NCBI GenBank assembly: GCA_963971405.1
Contig: OZ020491.1
Coordinates: forward strand, 10,906,855-10,970,854
DNA: 64,000 nucleotides
Origin: Psococerastis gibbosa
Lineage: Eukaryota; Arthropoda; Insecta; Psocodea; Psocidae
Direction of reading: 5' to 3'
The notes under the pieces were generated by a model. It saw nothing but the letters and a program-made list of their open reading frames with translations, did no database searches and was not told the DNA's origin. Positions 10,831 through 21,925 of this stretch are shown piece by piece; within the stretch, counting starts at the first letter, position 1, and every line of letters begins with the position of its first letter. Position numbers and translations under genes: made by a program.

Positions 10831-11904
10831 TCTGGTTTTAGAATACTTATATATTCTAGACATGTTACCACATCCGGAATAACTATGTTTTACTCAGCCC
10901 GGAACCAATATTGAAATGGGAACAAAGTATCATATCCCATTAATTGGCTAAGCTTAGGGCTTAGGCATAGGCATGCATTTAAAGTTTAAAAAGTTTACAT
11001 GCGAAAATTTCGATGAGTTCAAAAATTGGCGGGAAAAAAGTTTTGCCAACAAGAATGAAGTGTGAAATTTGAAGGTAAAAAATTAACATTTTAAGTAAAT
11101 AATAACCGACTAGGGTCTAGGGCTCGAAAACAAAAAATAATGCGTTATTTTTTTATTATTGCAACATGCGTATCTTTGCGTATCTTTTTCGCTTCCATTG
11201 CGTATAATTTTAATTTTCCGAACGGCAGCCCTGTTGTAAATAGCGGGTAAATAGCCCTAGCCCGCCCTAGCCGGTTGGTCGAATGTGCGCCTTTTCGCCT
11301 TAACAATTTTTCCCTCCAGAGCATAATAAATATCCTGCAACCCACTACCCCCTGCATGTAATAGGTAAGTAAATGTCTGGTCTTCATCAGTTATAGCTTT
11401 CGCCACTAAGAATAGTTTAAATGAGCTCACCCATTTTAGTTTTTACCCACATCTTGGCGGCGTCTGCGTCATCAACATCAAATTCTGGTATCTTGTCCAT
11501 CTTTCCGTTAAACGTGGTTAAAAACTCACTGAAATATTCCAAATTATCCTCGTCGCCAATGTAACAGCTTCTACTTAATAATTAATATAGATTTAACTTA
11601 AAAGAAAAGATTATAATTCAAACATCAAGCCTTCATCGCATAGATCAAAACCATAGACAACTGACAAAAGAGTTAATGACTACTATGGGTGTTTATTATA
11701 GATCATTACAGTGGCTAATAATGTTTTACGAAGGGTGTCCTAACCTGTCAAAACTATTTTATCATTATAGATTTATGCCATAATAGGCTAGGCCTACTTA
11801 CTAGCTACCTACCTAGCTTATAAGTAATCCTAAAATACAATTAATTACAATATTACCTTTCATTGGATTCTTAATGTTTCAATATTTGGTAGATTTCTAC
11901 AATT
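10831..11904. other. Mostly unassigned intergenic DNA with one solo hairpin end
   Basis: Only 11228-11293 is recognisable: TAAATAGCCCTAGCCCGCCC and a degenerate GGTTGGTCGAATGTGCGCC resemble the right arm of fold-back elements f and k. The rest shows no gene. Confidence 0.4.
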
Positions 11905-12160
11905 GCCGTACATTTGAAGAGCCTAGAGGTGACAAGTGACAAAAATAATCATTCGAGATAATTGAGGCTTAAGTAGGTACCTACAGTATGGAACTGAATT
12001 AAAAATGTATCTATGAACTCTAGCATTGTAAAAATAACAGATCCCGATGTTCCTTTCTAAGAAAAAGAGCAGCTAGAGTAATAACATAACAGCATCGTGC
12101 ACCTAACTCCAGTACGCAAAAAAACCCTTGCCCCCCTTGTTTCTAGGCCTCTTCATTTTA
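11905..12160 (+). repeat. Interspersed repeat R2, copy 1
   Basis: CATTCGAGATAATTGAGGCT, CTCTAGCATTGTAAAAAT, GCACCTAACTCCAGTACGCA and TTTCTAGGCCTCTTCA appear in the same order at 21340-21925, where a palindromic MITE splits the repeat. Confidence 0.6.
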
Positions 12161-12458
12161 TTTATTAACATAATATGGAAATTTCAAAAAATATATATTA
12201 GTATTAATAGGCGGGAAAATAGCAGCAAACATAAATTTTAAGTGTTTGCTCGCGTAAACTACGTTGAGTTGTCAACGAGCAACGTGCATATAACATTTCC
12301 CCACTGTGATTGGCGGGCTAATTCCCAATTGAACACCCATATGTTTATCTTAAACAGGTGCATTTTTTTAACAATTGACAGGGTAGGGTAGGACCTCAAT
12401 GAATGCTCAATGATTCTTCGTGTTGAAACATGAAGAAATTATTTAGTCCAGATTTTTA

Positions 12459-13067
12459 GGCGGCTATTCCACCGACTAATTTGCTTCACTAATCGTGGAC
12501 TCGTGGTAGCAGACACATTAATAAGTCTCTACCATATTATACGATTCAATAAATGCTGGACTGCCTCCTTAAATTGTTACTAAGCATGTGTCGGGACTTT
12601 TGAAACTTTCGGAACAATTGGCTCTACCCCTCCAACGAGGAAGGTGTACAACTTACAAGTTCCAGAATTTTAAAATATAGCCTAAAAGTAAAACCTCCAG
12701 CACTCATTTTTATCAATAGCTTTTCATGGTCCTTAAACGTTATTATAAGCCTAAATTCAATAAGTATGTACTGTATTCTGATCATAGCATAATGCGGAAT
12801 TGATTATAGGTAAATTACTTTTAGGCTACCGATTTTTTTTTATTATTATTTTTATTTTATTTTTAAGCGCGGGTCCCTGTTGGGAATTTGAACTAGGAAA
12901 TTGGGAATGTTTACCGATTATTTAATGGTATTAGGTGGGTGGTCCATGGGGTCCGGACCCCCCCCCCCCCCCGAAAACAAAATGGGCACGGCCTTGCCTG
13001 TGGCCCTACGAAAATTAACTGCCTTGGTGATCAGATTAACGAAATATTGACAAGTGGAATAGCCGCC
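12459..13067. mobile_element. Fold-back element c (expanded)
   Basis: Left end GGCGGCTATTCCACCGACTA after TTA; right end TTGACAAGTGGAATAGCCGCC followed by TAA. The left half keeps GTGGTAGCAGACACATTAAT. The interior (about 12540-13040) is unrelated DNA with a poly-C run, so the element has been rearranged or invaded. Confidence 0.6.
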
Positions 13068-13141
13068 TAATAAAATAGTCTGCAAGCTATCAAAATGATG
13101 ACGTCAATATAACTGCAAAGGCTTTCACGGCCGGAGTCGAA

Positions 13142-13183
13142 TGAGGAACCAGTAGAATCAGCCCGGATTCTACTGGTTCCTCA
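13142..13183. repeat. Perfect 18-bp stem, 6-nt loop palindrome
   Basis: TGAGGAACCAGTAGAATC, loop AGCCCG, then GATTCTACTGGTTCCTCA. Related half-motifs (CAGTAGAATCCGAG) appear at 16350-16375, 58538-58552 and reversed at 58727-58740. Confidence 0.7.
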
Positions 13184-13194
13184 ATGATGACGTC

Positions 13195-13990
13195 GTCCAT
13201 AAGAATCTTCTTCTTAAGGTTACAATCTTAGCGATTGGTTGGCAGCAACTCCCTGCATATCGTCCTCCAGTTTACTCGGTCCTCGATCTTCCTCTTCAGT
13301 TCTTGATATGATATTGCTCCTGTGTCTTCTTTTACTTGATCCATGAATTCCTTCTTCGGCCGTCCTTTTCGGTTATTTCCCTCTACTGTGCCCTCGATAA
13401 TAGTGTGTACCAGATTTTCGTGCCTTAGCAAATGCCCCATTCATTTCGCTCTCCTGATTCGTATCTGGGCTACTATAACTGTCTTTCTTCCCCGATAGCG
13501 TCTAGCGCTCTTTCACATGGTCCCTCCAGCTGATCCGTAGCATCCTTCTGTAACACCACATTTCGAAAGCTTCGAGTTTCTTTAGTTCCTTATCTGCTAT
13601 AGTCCAGGTTTCACAGCCGTACAATAAAACACTCCACAAACATGTTTTTAGAAATTGCTTCCTGATGGTTAGTTTTATGTTATAGGATTCCAGAATCTTG
13701 GATTTTTTTTTGAATGCCACCTTGGCTTGTTGGATACGGCTGTTTATTTCAATCGCTGAGCTATTGTCTTCTGTTATTGTGCTGCCCAGGTACTTAAATT
13801 GTTTGAGAAATTGCTGAGAACTACTCTGTCAAGGGATGCATATGCTTGGCTAATGTCATTCTTATTCTTCACAACCATGACTTTGGTTTTGCTTTTATTT
13901 ATGGTCATATTATATCCTCTTGTCAATATGTCCTGCATTGTTTCTAAGGCACGCTGTAGTTCCTCTTCGTCGTCAGCGTTGGAGGATAGG
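13195..13990 (-). pseudogene. Non-LTR reverse transcriptase, 5'-truncated C-terminal part
   Basis: In pieces on the minus strand: MTINKSKTKVMVVKNKND, LKTCLWSVLLYGCETWTIAD, LEAFEMWCYRRMLRISWRDH, MGHLLRHENLVHTIIEGTVE and GRPKKEFMDQVKED. These are the standard landmarks of the thumb/C-terminal region of RTE/CR1-like endonuclease-reverse transcriptases. The catalytic FADD region is truncated and the frame is broken near 13730 and 13450. Confidence 0.8.
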
Positions 13991-14674
13991 GGGCGAACCT
14001 TGCTTTTTGGCTATTACAAATAGTGCCCGTCCGTGAGTCTTGCTAATAAAATAAAAATGAACGGAATTATTTTGTGAATGTAATTTAAAAAATAAGTTTT
14101 TTTTAAAGTTTATAATATACTGTACCGTATATTAAATTTAAATTGTTATTTTTTTGCAAAATAAATGGAAATCTAACAAAAATCTGCCGTAATCAAGCCA
14201 CCTCTGGATCCTCCACTTCTTGGCATAGATTTTAAATTTGGGCGGGTTGCCGGTCCCCTAGTGGCGGATTGATGAAATATTTTACCGGCAACACTGATCC
14301 GGGCTCCGGCAGGTAGGGATCCAATTTTTTTACAAATGTATCGATTCTTGTATCGATACCGGTATTGAATGGTAGGTATTGATACTGGTATTGTATTGAA
14401 AGAAAAGTATCGATACCATGAGGTATTGGTATCGTATGGAATGCCAGCCCGCAGGGTAACATCCATGGACCCAAGCCCAAGGTATCAAGGGGCATTTGAA
14501 AAATTCTGGTAACTTCTTTAAATAAATAAATAAATATTCTAAAATAACTATTAACTATAACGTTAGACTAAAAATAACTTAAATTCAATAAAAAATAACT
14601 GGGAAATTGCAAATTAAAATTTATAAACAATCAGGCGCGCAAAATTAACCAGTCCAACCTCTATACATAGCATA

Positions 14675-15090
14675 GGCGCCCATTCCACATACGTACAACG
14701 TCAATGAAAATTATGAAATTGAAGGACATTTCAATTTCTCATTTATGGGGGCCATTCCATATGTTTTTTCAAAAATTGACAATTTTCAATTGAAGCGTAT
14801 GTGCCAAATTTTTGAAATTTGTTTGCATTTGTTTCTTGAAATTGTATTTGTTTTCTTCGTCGCCTTACTATTTAAACCTTATTATAATTTTTATACAGAA
14901 ATGCTTTCTTTTTAGAGAAATCAATTAAAATAGTTGTACTTGTCATATCCCATGACGCCATTTTTTAATTTTAGATTGTTTGTTTCATTGTTTGTGATTT
15001 TTACTCTATGATCAATTGATCATTGATCAATTTTAACAATGGCATAGAGTAAAATTGAAATGTCCTTCAATTTCATAATTTTCATTGACG
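14675..15090. mobile_element. Fold-back element o2 (right terminus lost)
   Basis: Left end GGCGCCCATTCCACATACGT. Its arm ACAACGTCAATGAAAATTAT returns inverted at 15068-15090, where homology stops at ATTGACG and an RT fragment begins. The core GATCAATTGATCATTGATCA is shared with o1, f, i, k and n. Confidence 0.7.
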
Positions 15091-15480
15091 ATGTGAAGAG
15101 TGGAGAACACTAAATAGGCTTAGAACTGGAGTCTCGAGATGCAGATACACGCAGAAGAAATGGGGTTATATTGAGGACGAATTATGTGACTGCGGGGAGG
15201 TCCAAACTGCTGATCACCTTCTCGTATGCAGAGACATGGGCACTGTTTGCAGTGTAGCTGACCTTTTTGTATGCAACGACAACGCCATCAAGGCCGCAAA
15301 GTTTTGGAAAATGATCTGACGGTCCGGACACGGAAATTGAATTATATTGACGATGTACGTATGTGGAATGGGCGCCTTACGAAAGAACACTCACACAGCA
15401 AGTTGGTGACTATTTTGAAAATTAAAAAAAAAATAGCGGAAAAAAGTTTAGTTGTGTGGTAGGCCTAGGTATTATTTGAT
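15091..15480 (+). pseudogene. Non-LTR RT C-terminal scrap
   Basis: The plus strand encodes LNRLRTGVSRCRYTQKKWGY then CDCGEVQTADHLLVCRD, the zinc-knuckle-like CxC..H..C tail of non-LTR RTs. It joins directly to the broken edge of fold-back o2. Confidence 0.65.
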
Positions 15481-15620
15481 TCAACACCACCAAATAGGTA
15501 TCGATACCTGCAAGTATTGAATGAAAAGTATTGGGTATCAATACCAGTGGTATCGAAAGGAAAGTATCGATACTAGTATTATATCACAATATCAGTAGTA
15601 TCAGTATCGTTGGATCCCTA

Positions 15621-16408
15621 TTGGCCTATTCCCTACCGGCAGGCGGCAATCCATGTCCACTGAAGGCCAAAAGACAGATTTTTTACATTCATTTGTAGAC
15701 TCAGCGCGGTCGTCTTGGATATTGTTTCTTGAAAGCTTGAATTCAATTAAAAACAGGTATGTTTCGATTTAATAGTAGTCTATACTCGCCGTAGTTCATA
15801 AATATTGGACATGACTATAACCCTCTTTGTAGTTAATCAAGAAAACAGCTATCTGCCAAAACGTTTGAATGATAAAAGTTAAATAATCTTTGGTTAGTAT
15901 TGTCTTAATTTATTTTGGATACGTATTTAATGTTTTTTAAGCCTTTATGCAGCTAGGTCAATTATATTTTAACTAATTAGGGTTGCCATATAAAAAAAAG
16001 ATGGACATGGCGCGGGTGGCATCTAATTGAGGGGTAATTAAAAATAAAATAGACTAAATCTGTACATACGCTACTATTAGTATTTTTTACGTATTGAAAT
16101 GCAGTAAGCTGTAGTGAAGTAGTGAACACAAAATTCTGGAACCTACTCCGTATACCTGCAGCAACTTTTTTGAACTGTCAAGTGATTATAAGAGATTTTT
16201 TTATTGATCGCAACATAATTTTGCAAGTCCCGCCAACTTAAATTTTTATAATTCCAATGGACACACAAAATAGCTGTAACCGTTAGGTTTGCTATCTGAC
16301 TTGCTAATTTGTCTTAAAGCACACTTACTGGAGGCATTATATTACACGGAGAAGCAGTAGAATCCGAGCTGATGGGCTGTGGTCGAAATGAAAGTGAATG
16401 GAAGTTCA
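15621..16408. other. Gene-free stretch
   Basis: No exon or RNA gene recognised. 16345-16390 carries the CAGTAGAATCCGAG motif shared with 13142-13183 and 58533-58745. Confidence 0.4.
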
Positions 16409-16500
16409 CAATTATTTACCATGAAACTACTCATATTATCTATCTCGCTACCCATACTAATTGATAAATAGGAAAGCATGTACGGGTTCACTCGTACTGG
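16409..16500 (+). repeat. Fragment of TIR repeat R1
   Basis: ATTATTTACCATGAAACTAC and GATAAATAGGAAAGCATGTA match the right end of R1 (245-320, 54525-54585). Confidence 0.5.
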
Positions 16501-16525
16501 ATTTAATCATCATTGAACCCGTGAG

Positions 16526-16792
16526 GGCGCAAATCCACCGGCGATTTTACTTCATTTATGATTTCAGATTTTTTGTTTGTTTTGTTTTTAGGAGACTATT
16601 ATGTAAATACTTAACTTATCTATTATAAATTAAGTTATAATTTGGTAGCAGACATCATTAATAAGTCTCTATCATATTATAACTTCATTTATAATAGGTA
16701 AGTTAAGGATCTACATAATAGTCTCCTTAAAACAAAACAAACAAGAAATCTCAAATCAGAAATGAAGCAAAATCGCCGGTGGAATTGCCGCC
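16526..16792. mobile_element. Fold-back element d (nested)
   Basis: Left GGCGCAAATCCACCGGCGAT and right ATCGCCGGTGGAATTGCCGCC. The inner arms GGAGACTATTATGTAAATAC / ATCTACATAATAGTCTCC and ACTTAACTTATCTATTATAA are shared with element a. The tip has TTGGTAGCAGACATCATTAA. Confidence 0.8.
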
Positions 16793-17300
16793 TGACCGGG
16801 CCACATTTGAGTGAACCCATTTAAAATGCACAAATCCACGCGAACGCGCTAAATCGAATCAGGTCATATTTTAATAGGGTTGCTAACTTTTTTTTCTCTA
16901 AATTTAGATCTGACTTTTGAGAAGGAAAATAAAGGGTAAAGTATTTTAAAAAAGAGTACTTAGTATATTTACTGTTAAATGAGTCAGAATTACGCCGAAA
17001 ATTCACTAACATTGTATTGTAAATCAGGGGGGTTCGAATTACGAGCTATTTACTATATTTTCTTGAAAACTACTAAAAGCCTCTTCACACTGCAAATCTA
17101 AATTTATGTAAATAAATAGCTCATTTCTAATTACATTTATACAAATCATTACAAAAAACATTTTGGTTCTTACATGTTTCAGAAAAAGAGTATATTTGCG
17201 TACTCTAAATGACTTTCAGTGTGTAGAGCGCACACACATGAAAAAGGGTACAGTACTCTTATATAGAGTACGGTCGGCAACTCTACATTTTAATCAGCCA

Positions 17301-17675
17301 GCGGCCTTACCATGTTGAATCCATGAGAGCCGAGCATGTTTCAAACTGCGGCAAACTTGGTAGAGAGCACAGCGTTGGCAAGGGAACATGGTGGGACATG
17401 ATAACGCGCTGAGACCATATCAGTCAGTCTACGTGCGTGTCGAGTCCTGGTCACCTCCGATTTAATCGTGTGGCTCTACCATATTCTCCAAGTGGTTCGG
17501 AATCCACTATAATCAGGAGGTCCACCCTGTCAGTCAGCTCCCCTTTCCCCCGAGGTGAAAGAGTCTGCCCTTAGGGTGCCTCAAGTTAACAAACAGACTC
17601 ACTCCCCCCGCCAGGCTGACAGGGTTGCTTGAAGCAGAAATGCCAAAAAGCAGGCGTTGGAAACAACAACAACAG
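17301..17675 (+). mobile_element. SINE-B copy upstream of HP1
   Basis: Near full length: GCGGCCTTACCATGTTGAAT, a B-box-like GTGTCGAGTCCTGGTCACC, CACTATAATCAGGAGGTCCA, and the 3' end AGCAGGCGTTGGAAACAAC followed by an AAC-rich tail. It ends about 195 bp before the HP1 start codon. Confidence 0.75.
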
Positions 17676-17870
17676 CATTTTAATCACCTTGAAACGCTCG
17701 TCAGGGGGTGGGGCATAAGGTGGGATTTCGGTCATTTGCCCATGACATCAAATAGTAGTAAATGGGCTCTTTTTAAAGTTGATACGGCCATGGAGGCCTG
17801 CACGACGTACCTATAATTTGTTTAAAATTTCAATGGTATTATCTCATATCCATCCATCTTCATTTTCAGA

Positions 17871-18431
17871 ATGAGCAGCACCAAACCTTCCAAACCCTCC
17901 AGTAGAGCGGAAGGTGCTGCCAGTCATGAAAATGGGGAGACTGAAGAAGAATACTCCGTAGAGAGGGTAATAGACAGGCGTTTAAACAAGGGTGTCATCG
18001 AATACTTTCTGAAATGGAAGGGATATACCGAAGAAGACAACACATGGGAGCCTCTCGCGAATTTAGACTGCCCAGACCTGATTACAGAATTCGAAGAAAA
18101 CAGAAAGAAGAAAGAAAACGTAAAGAAGGACGAAAGAAAACGAAAACATACACCAGATCCTGCCAAAAAGAAACAAACTGACAATAAGGAAAATTTCAGC
18201 AAAAGGCTTAAAGGATTTGATCGAGGTTTTGAGCCGCAGAAAATTATTGGTGCCACTGATTCTAGCGGGGAACTGATGTTCCTTATGAAATGGAAGGATG
18301 TGGAAGAGGCAGATCTTGTACCTGCGAAGCAAGCAAATGTCCGCTGTCCGCAAGTTGTCATATCTTTTTACGAAGAGCGACTTACATGGAACGCATGTCA
18401 AGATGATAGTAACGAGGACCGTGAGGGCTGA
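17871..18431 (+). CDS. HP1: Heterochromatin protein 1 (chromodomain + chromoshadow domain)
   Basis: A 186-residue protein in a single coding exon. The N-terminal chromodomain spans about 26-78: [28 protein letters not shown]. The aromatic cage that binds methylated H3K9 is intact, with Y28, W49 and Y52 at the usual 21 and 3 residue spacing. A lysine-rich hinge (79-112) follows. The chromoshadow domain is 113-173 ([45 protein letters not shown]). W173 corresponds to the PxVxL-binding tryptophan of HP1 proteins. It should dimerise and read H3K9me in nuclear heterochromatin. The ATG follows a strong acceptor (TTTTCAG then A), so a 5' UTR intron or an upstream exon is likely; this and the lack of a poly(A) tail argue against a processed retrocopy. 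AATAAA is at 18522-18527. Confidence 0.93.
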   Translation: MSSTKPSKPSSRAEGAASHENGETEEEYSVERVIDRRLNKGVIEYFLKWKGYTEEDNTWEPLANLDCPDLITEFEENRKKKENVKKDERKRKHTPDPAKKKQTDNKENFSKRLKGFDRGFEPQKIIGATDSSGELMFLMKWKDVEEADLVPAKQANVRCPQVVISFYEERLTWNACQDDSNEDREG

Positions 18432-18504
18432 ATCCTTATGAAGATGAAGGGAACGTCAATTTTTGTATTGGTGTTCATACTCTTCTAACAGTGCGAAAAG
18501 GACG

Positions 18505-19100
18505 CTAACTTGAAGCGTGGAAATAAAAACCGGGTTAAGCGCCAAAATCATTATTTTGAGTTATCACTGTGTTTTATGCCTTAATGCCTCCTTACCACTT
18601 ATGATACCAGAATATATGTAAATAAAAAAATACTTTAAATCTTTGTTTATGATAAAGCTATGTTATATTATATTTGTTTATGTTAAAGCTAAAAGAAATT
18701 AAAAAATTACCCGTCGTTGCGAAGAAACAAAAATAGGAAAAGTCGAAATGAAAGAAACGTGCTAAGCGCCACCATGTGAAACTGAAGTAACGGGCAATGT
18801 CCAATGCGTATTATTGACCTATGTGCTAAGTGCCAGGGAACATGAAAACAACAATTATGTTCAAAAAACCATTTTTCAGCTATATTTATGTATGTAAACA
18901 CAAAGAACGCAAGCATGGCACTTGACACGTCTTATAAGACAGGACATGGTCTATCTACTAACTCCAATTTCAAGTTTTCCACTTTCGCTTGGCGCTGTTT
19001 ACAGGACATTGGCCATGTCACTTGGATCGTATTTAAGTGATATAAGGAATTTCCAATTTTTGGCACTGAACCCGGTTTTTATTTCCACGCTTCATTTGAT
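18505..19100. repeat. Inverted repeat built on the HP1 3' flank
   Basis: About 38 bp of the HP1 3' flank (TGAAGCGTGGAAATAAAAAC then CGGGTTAAGCGCCAAAA, 18511-18547) returns inverted near 19056-19094 with about two differences. Between them, TGGCGCTTAGCAC-like motifs recur at 18757-18840. Confidence 0.6.
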
Positions 19101-19549
19101 GTACTGTTTTATTCAGTGTTCCTCTTCTTTTTTAAATTTAGCACTAGCCATGTATCATTTCCGCATAATAGGAGAAGTGGGACATTTGAGTGCATCAAAA
19201 ATATTTTTTGAATCCTGGGGCCGTCAGATGCCGCGTCCCCAATTGGCGCACTCGAATGTCCCATCTCTCTTATATTGAAGTCTCGTTATATCGTTTTACA
19301 AAGAGCCACTTATGTACATGGAACTCAGACTTGTACCCGAACTTAGCTAAGTCACCCTTACTTACACCTGTTCCATTGCACCAATCGTAACTTGGCAGTT
19401 GTCCATTATCGCTTGTAGCCGATGTATGTTGGCATCGTGGGCGTCTGCCAGTTTACCAGCGGCCAACAATTCTTGCGGAGATAATGCAATTAGTGACCGA
19501 AAAAGTCCTTCAAATTATAATTCCTAGAATATCAGGATTATGCTAGTGA

Positions 19550-20410
19550 GGTGCATGAGGACTGAATCGTTTTCAAAGGGAAGAGTTTTTTACATTAGTG
19601 TAGTTTTTAGTCCAAAAAGGACGCTTATTTGATGTACTGATATTGTTTTTTTGTTTGCAATGTTCTCTTTTCCAAAGTCAACACTGGGCATGCTGTAACA
19701 TAACTGACATAGGTTGACTCTCACGATAACATTTTGTTACATTAGTATTTTAGTACATCGAGGACACCAACTTGATGTACTGATATTGTTTTCTTTCGGT
19801 GTTCCTCTTCTTTTCAAATCCTACACTGAGCATGTTGTAACATAACTGACTAACAGTTGACTCACGATCACATTTTGTTACATTAGTATTTTAGTGCAAC
19901 GAGGACGCTAATTTGATGTACTGATATTGTTTTCTTTCAGTGTTCCTATTTTCAAATTTTACACTGGACAAGTGGTATTACTGACATAGGTTGGCTATCA
20001 CGATCGCAAATTCTTTACATTTTACTTTTTCATTTTTCATATATATTGCATTATAGTGCAGCGAAGATGCTAATTTGATGTACTGATATTGTTTTCAAGT
20101 CTTCGTTCCTCTTATTTTTAAATGTGACACTGGGTATGTTGTATTACTGACTTGAAAGTTGGCTGTCACGATCGCCAATTCTTTACATTGTGTTTATGAT
20201 AGCACATTGTCTTTGTTTTCAAAATGGATGAAAATAGAAAATTGTCTTTATTTTCCATGTGGGCGGATTTTGGTCCGTTTGGCCCACTCTTGCTATTAAC
20301 CCAAAATATGATAGTGCAGCGAGGACGCTAATTTGATGTACTGATGTTGTTTTCCTAGTGTTCCTTCCTCTTATTTTTAAATTTACCATTGGGCACGTTG
20401 GTCTAAGTGA
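19550..20410. repeat. Degenerate tandem repeat downstream of HP1
   Basis: The phrase TTTGATGTACTGATATTGTT starts near 19628, 19771, 19912, 20074 and 20332, about 140-160 bp apart until the last, longer interval. It is followed each time by a GTTCCTCTT..ACACTGGGCATG segment. The first relative is at 19098, attached to the inverted HP1 3' flank. Noncoding. Confidence 0.7.
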
Positions 20411-20529
20411 ATAAGTTGTCCAATATTAATTATCTGTCATGTACTCGATTTAAAGGAATTTTAAATGCATTTTTTTTCAAGTGCACCCTCCTATGGCCGA
20501 TTGAAAGCTAAAAAGAAACAATGAGCTAA

Positions 20530-20595
20530 GGCGCTTATTCCACCAACGTCAATAGTGATAGTAAATGTAGTATTGACGTTGGTGGAATAAGCGCC
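20530..20595. mobile_element. Fold-back element e (minimal, TAA duplication)
   Basis: A 66-bp copy: GGCGCTTATTCCACCAACGT ... ACGTTGGTGGAATAAGCGCC with perfect arms. TAA sits on each side (20527-20529, 20596-20598). It lacks the GTGGTAGCAGACATT core, so only the outer arms remain. Confidence 0.85.
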
Positions 20596-20772
20596 TAATA
20601 CTCCTCTCCATGTTTTGAAAGGGGGGCTCCTTATGGTGTATCTTTCCAATTTTTTAAAAGCAACATGGGTTAAAGCTATTTATTCATTTCTCAATTGGTC
20701 CTTGTTGTTAATCCAGAGGAACGGGGAACCCCCCTAAATAAGTAAATTCAACTCAACGTTTGAACAAACAAA

Positions 20773-21080
20773 TTACCTTTTAAACTTACAAGCAACTTGT
20801 GACACCCCCCCCCCCCTGTAAATTTTCTGCTGGATCCGCCCTTGATGAATCCTGTCTTGACAGATAAAAAAATCAGAATAAAATATATCAATTTCCATAT
20901 TATGGTAAATACCGTACTTACTAGCCAATGCCCTTGACATTTCTGGCACTAGACGTTGCGCTGACCAGTAAAGATATGTGCCGTGAGTGATTTCCCTACT
21001 AGTAACAAGGCCCGCCTTTCCTATGTACAAATTGGGCTGCTGTACAGATAGGCAGTATCCATGGTTTCGAAGTCGCAAAG
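20773..21080 (-). pseudogene. 3' scrap of the RNase H-bearing non-LTR element
   Basis: The minus strand encodes HGTYLYWSAQRLVPEMSRAL, matching [15 protein letters not shown] at the end of the element at 39426-41115. The rest is noncoding. Confidence 0.5.
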
Positions 21081-21339
21081 AAGACTTGCCAGCGACTCCA
21101 GTATGCCTATTCTAAATAAATATAGGCCTAAGTAAATATGAGTCAACGGTATACGGCTACATAAACGTAATTACTACATGCGTATAGTACCGTGTGGGTT
21201 CCAATCTACTGTATACACTACAGTATGGTATCAATCCCCTATACGTTCCATTGATCAAATTGCGATGAAACTTTGCCAGGGTGTGCTGGGGTCGTTGCCG
21301 AGGGACACAAAAAATCGCCCATATACAAATGAAGCGCCT

Positions 21340-21925
21340 ACAGGCCTAGGGTGACAAAAATAAACATTCGAGATAATTGAGGCTAAAGTTTGTAATGAAG
21401 AGGAAAGACGTAGAAAATTAGCATAAATTTGTTGTTTTTATTGACTTTATTTTTTTAATAATTAACAAAGCAAGTTATTAAAGATTTGGCTCATGTAAGT
21501 TGTAGAAGACTACTTCATGCATCATATAATAATTTTTTGTACCTAAGTTCTTTCATAAAAACCAGACTAAAACTTCGGGTAATCTGGGATTTTTGGAAAA
21601 ACTACAAAACCGAAAAATAAAAATACCTGAATATATGATGCAGTCTTCTACAACTTAAATGAGCCAAATTTTTAATAACTTGCTGAGTTAATCAAATAAA
21701 AAATTAATCGTGTTTATTTGGGGTGCCAATTTTATACGTAGCATCTTCTCTTAATTGAAAATGTATAGGCATATGCCCCTTTTCTATTTAAGAATTCTAG
21801 CGTTGTCAAAATGACAGATTGTATGGTCGTGTTGGATTCTATGGTAAGGTAAACAGTATGGTGCATCTAACTCCAAAACGCAAGAAATATCACTTGCACC
21901 CACCCCTTGGCTTCTAGGCGCTTCA
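21340..21925 (+). repeat. R2 copy split by a palindromic MITE
   Basis: The outer parts match 11905-12160. The middle (about 21445-21725) has inverted arms: GTTATTAAAGATTTGGCTCA, GTTGTAGAAGACTACTTCAT and their complements at 21637-21700. The half copy at 5886-6003 shows the inner element is independently mobile. Confidence 0.6.

Larger units (their letters stand above)
14314..15620. mobile_element. hAT-like element with TATCGATACC-rich ends, invaded by other repeats
   Basis: Ends are TAGGGATCCAA and TTGGATCCCTA. Just inside both ends are clusters of degenerate GTATCGATAC/GGTATTGATA motifs (14336-14440 and 15496-15610) in inverted arrangement. The interior holds fold-back element o2 and an RT scrap. 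No transposase seen; the hAT link rests on the TIR style only. Confidence 0.5.

Noticed and set aside
17924-18401. Two long reverse-strand ORFs over HP1
   Set aside because: Antisense shadows of the lysine/glutamate-rich HP1 coding exon.
18522-18640. HP1 as a processed retrocopy
   Set aside because: A good splice acceptor precedes the ATG, there is no poly(A) tract or target duplication, and the frame and key residues are intact.
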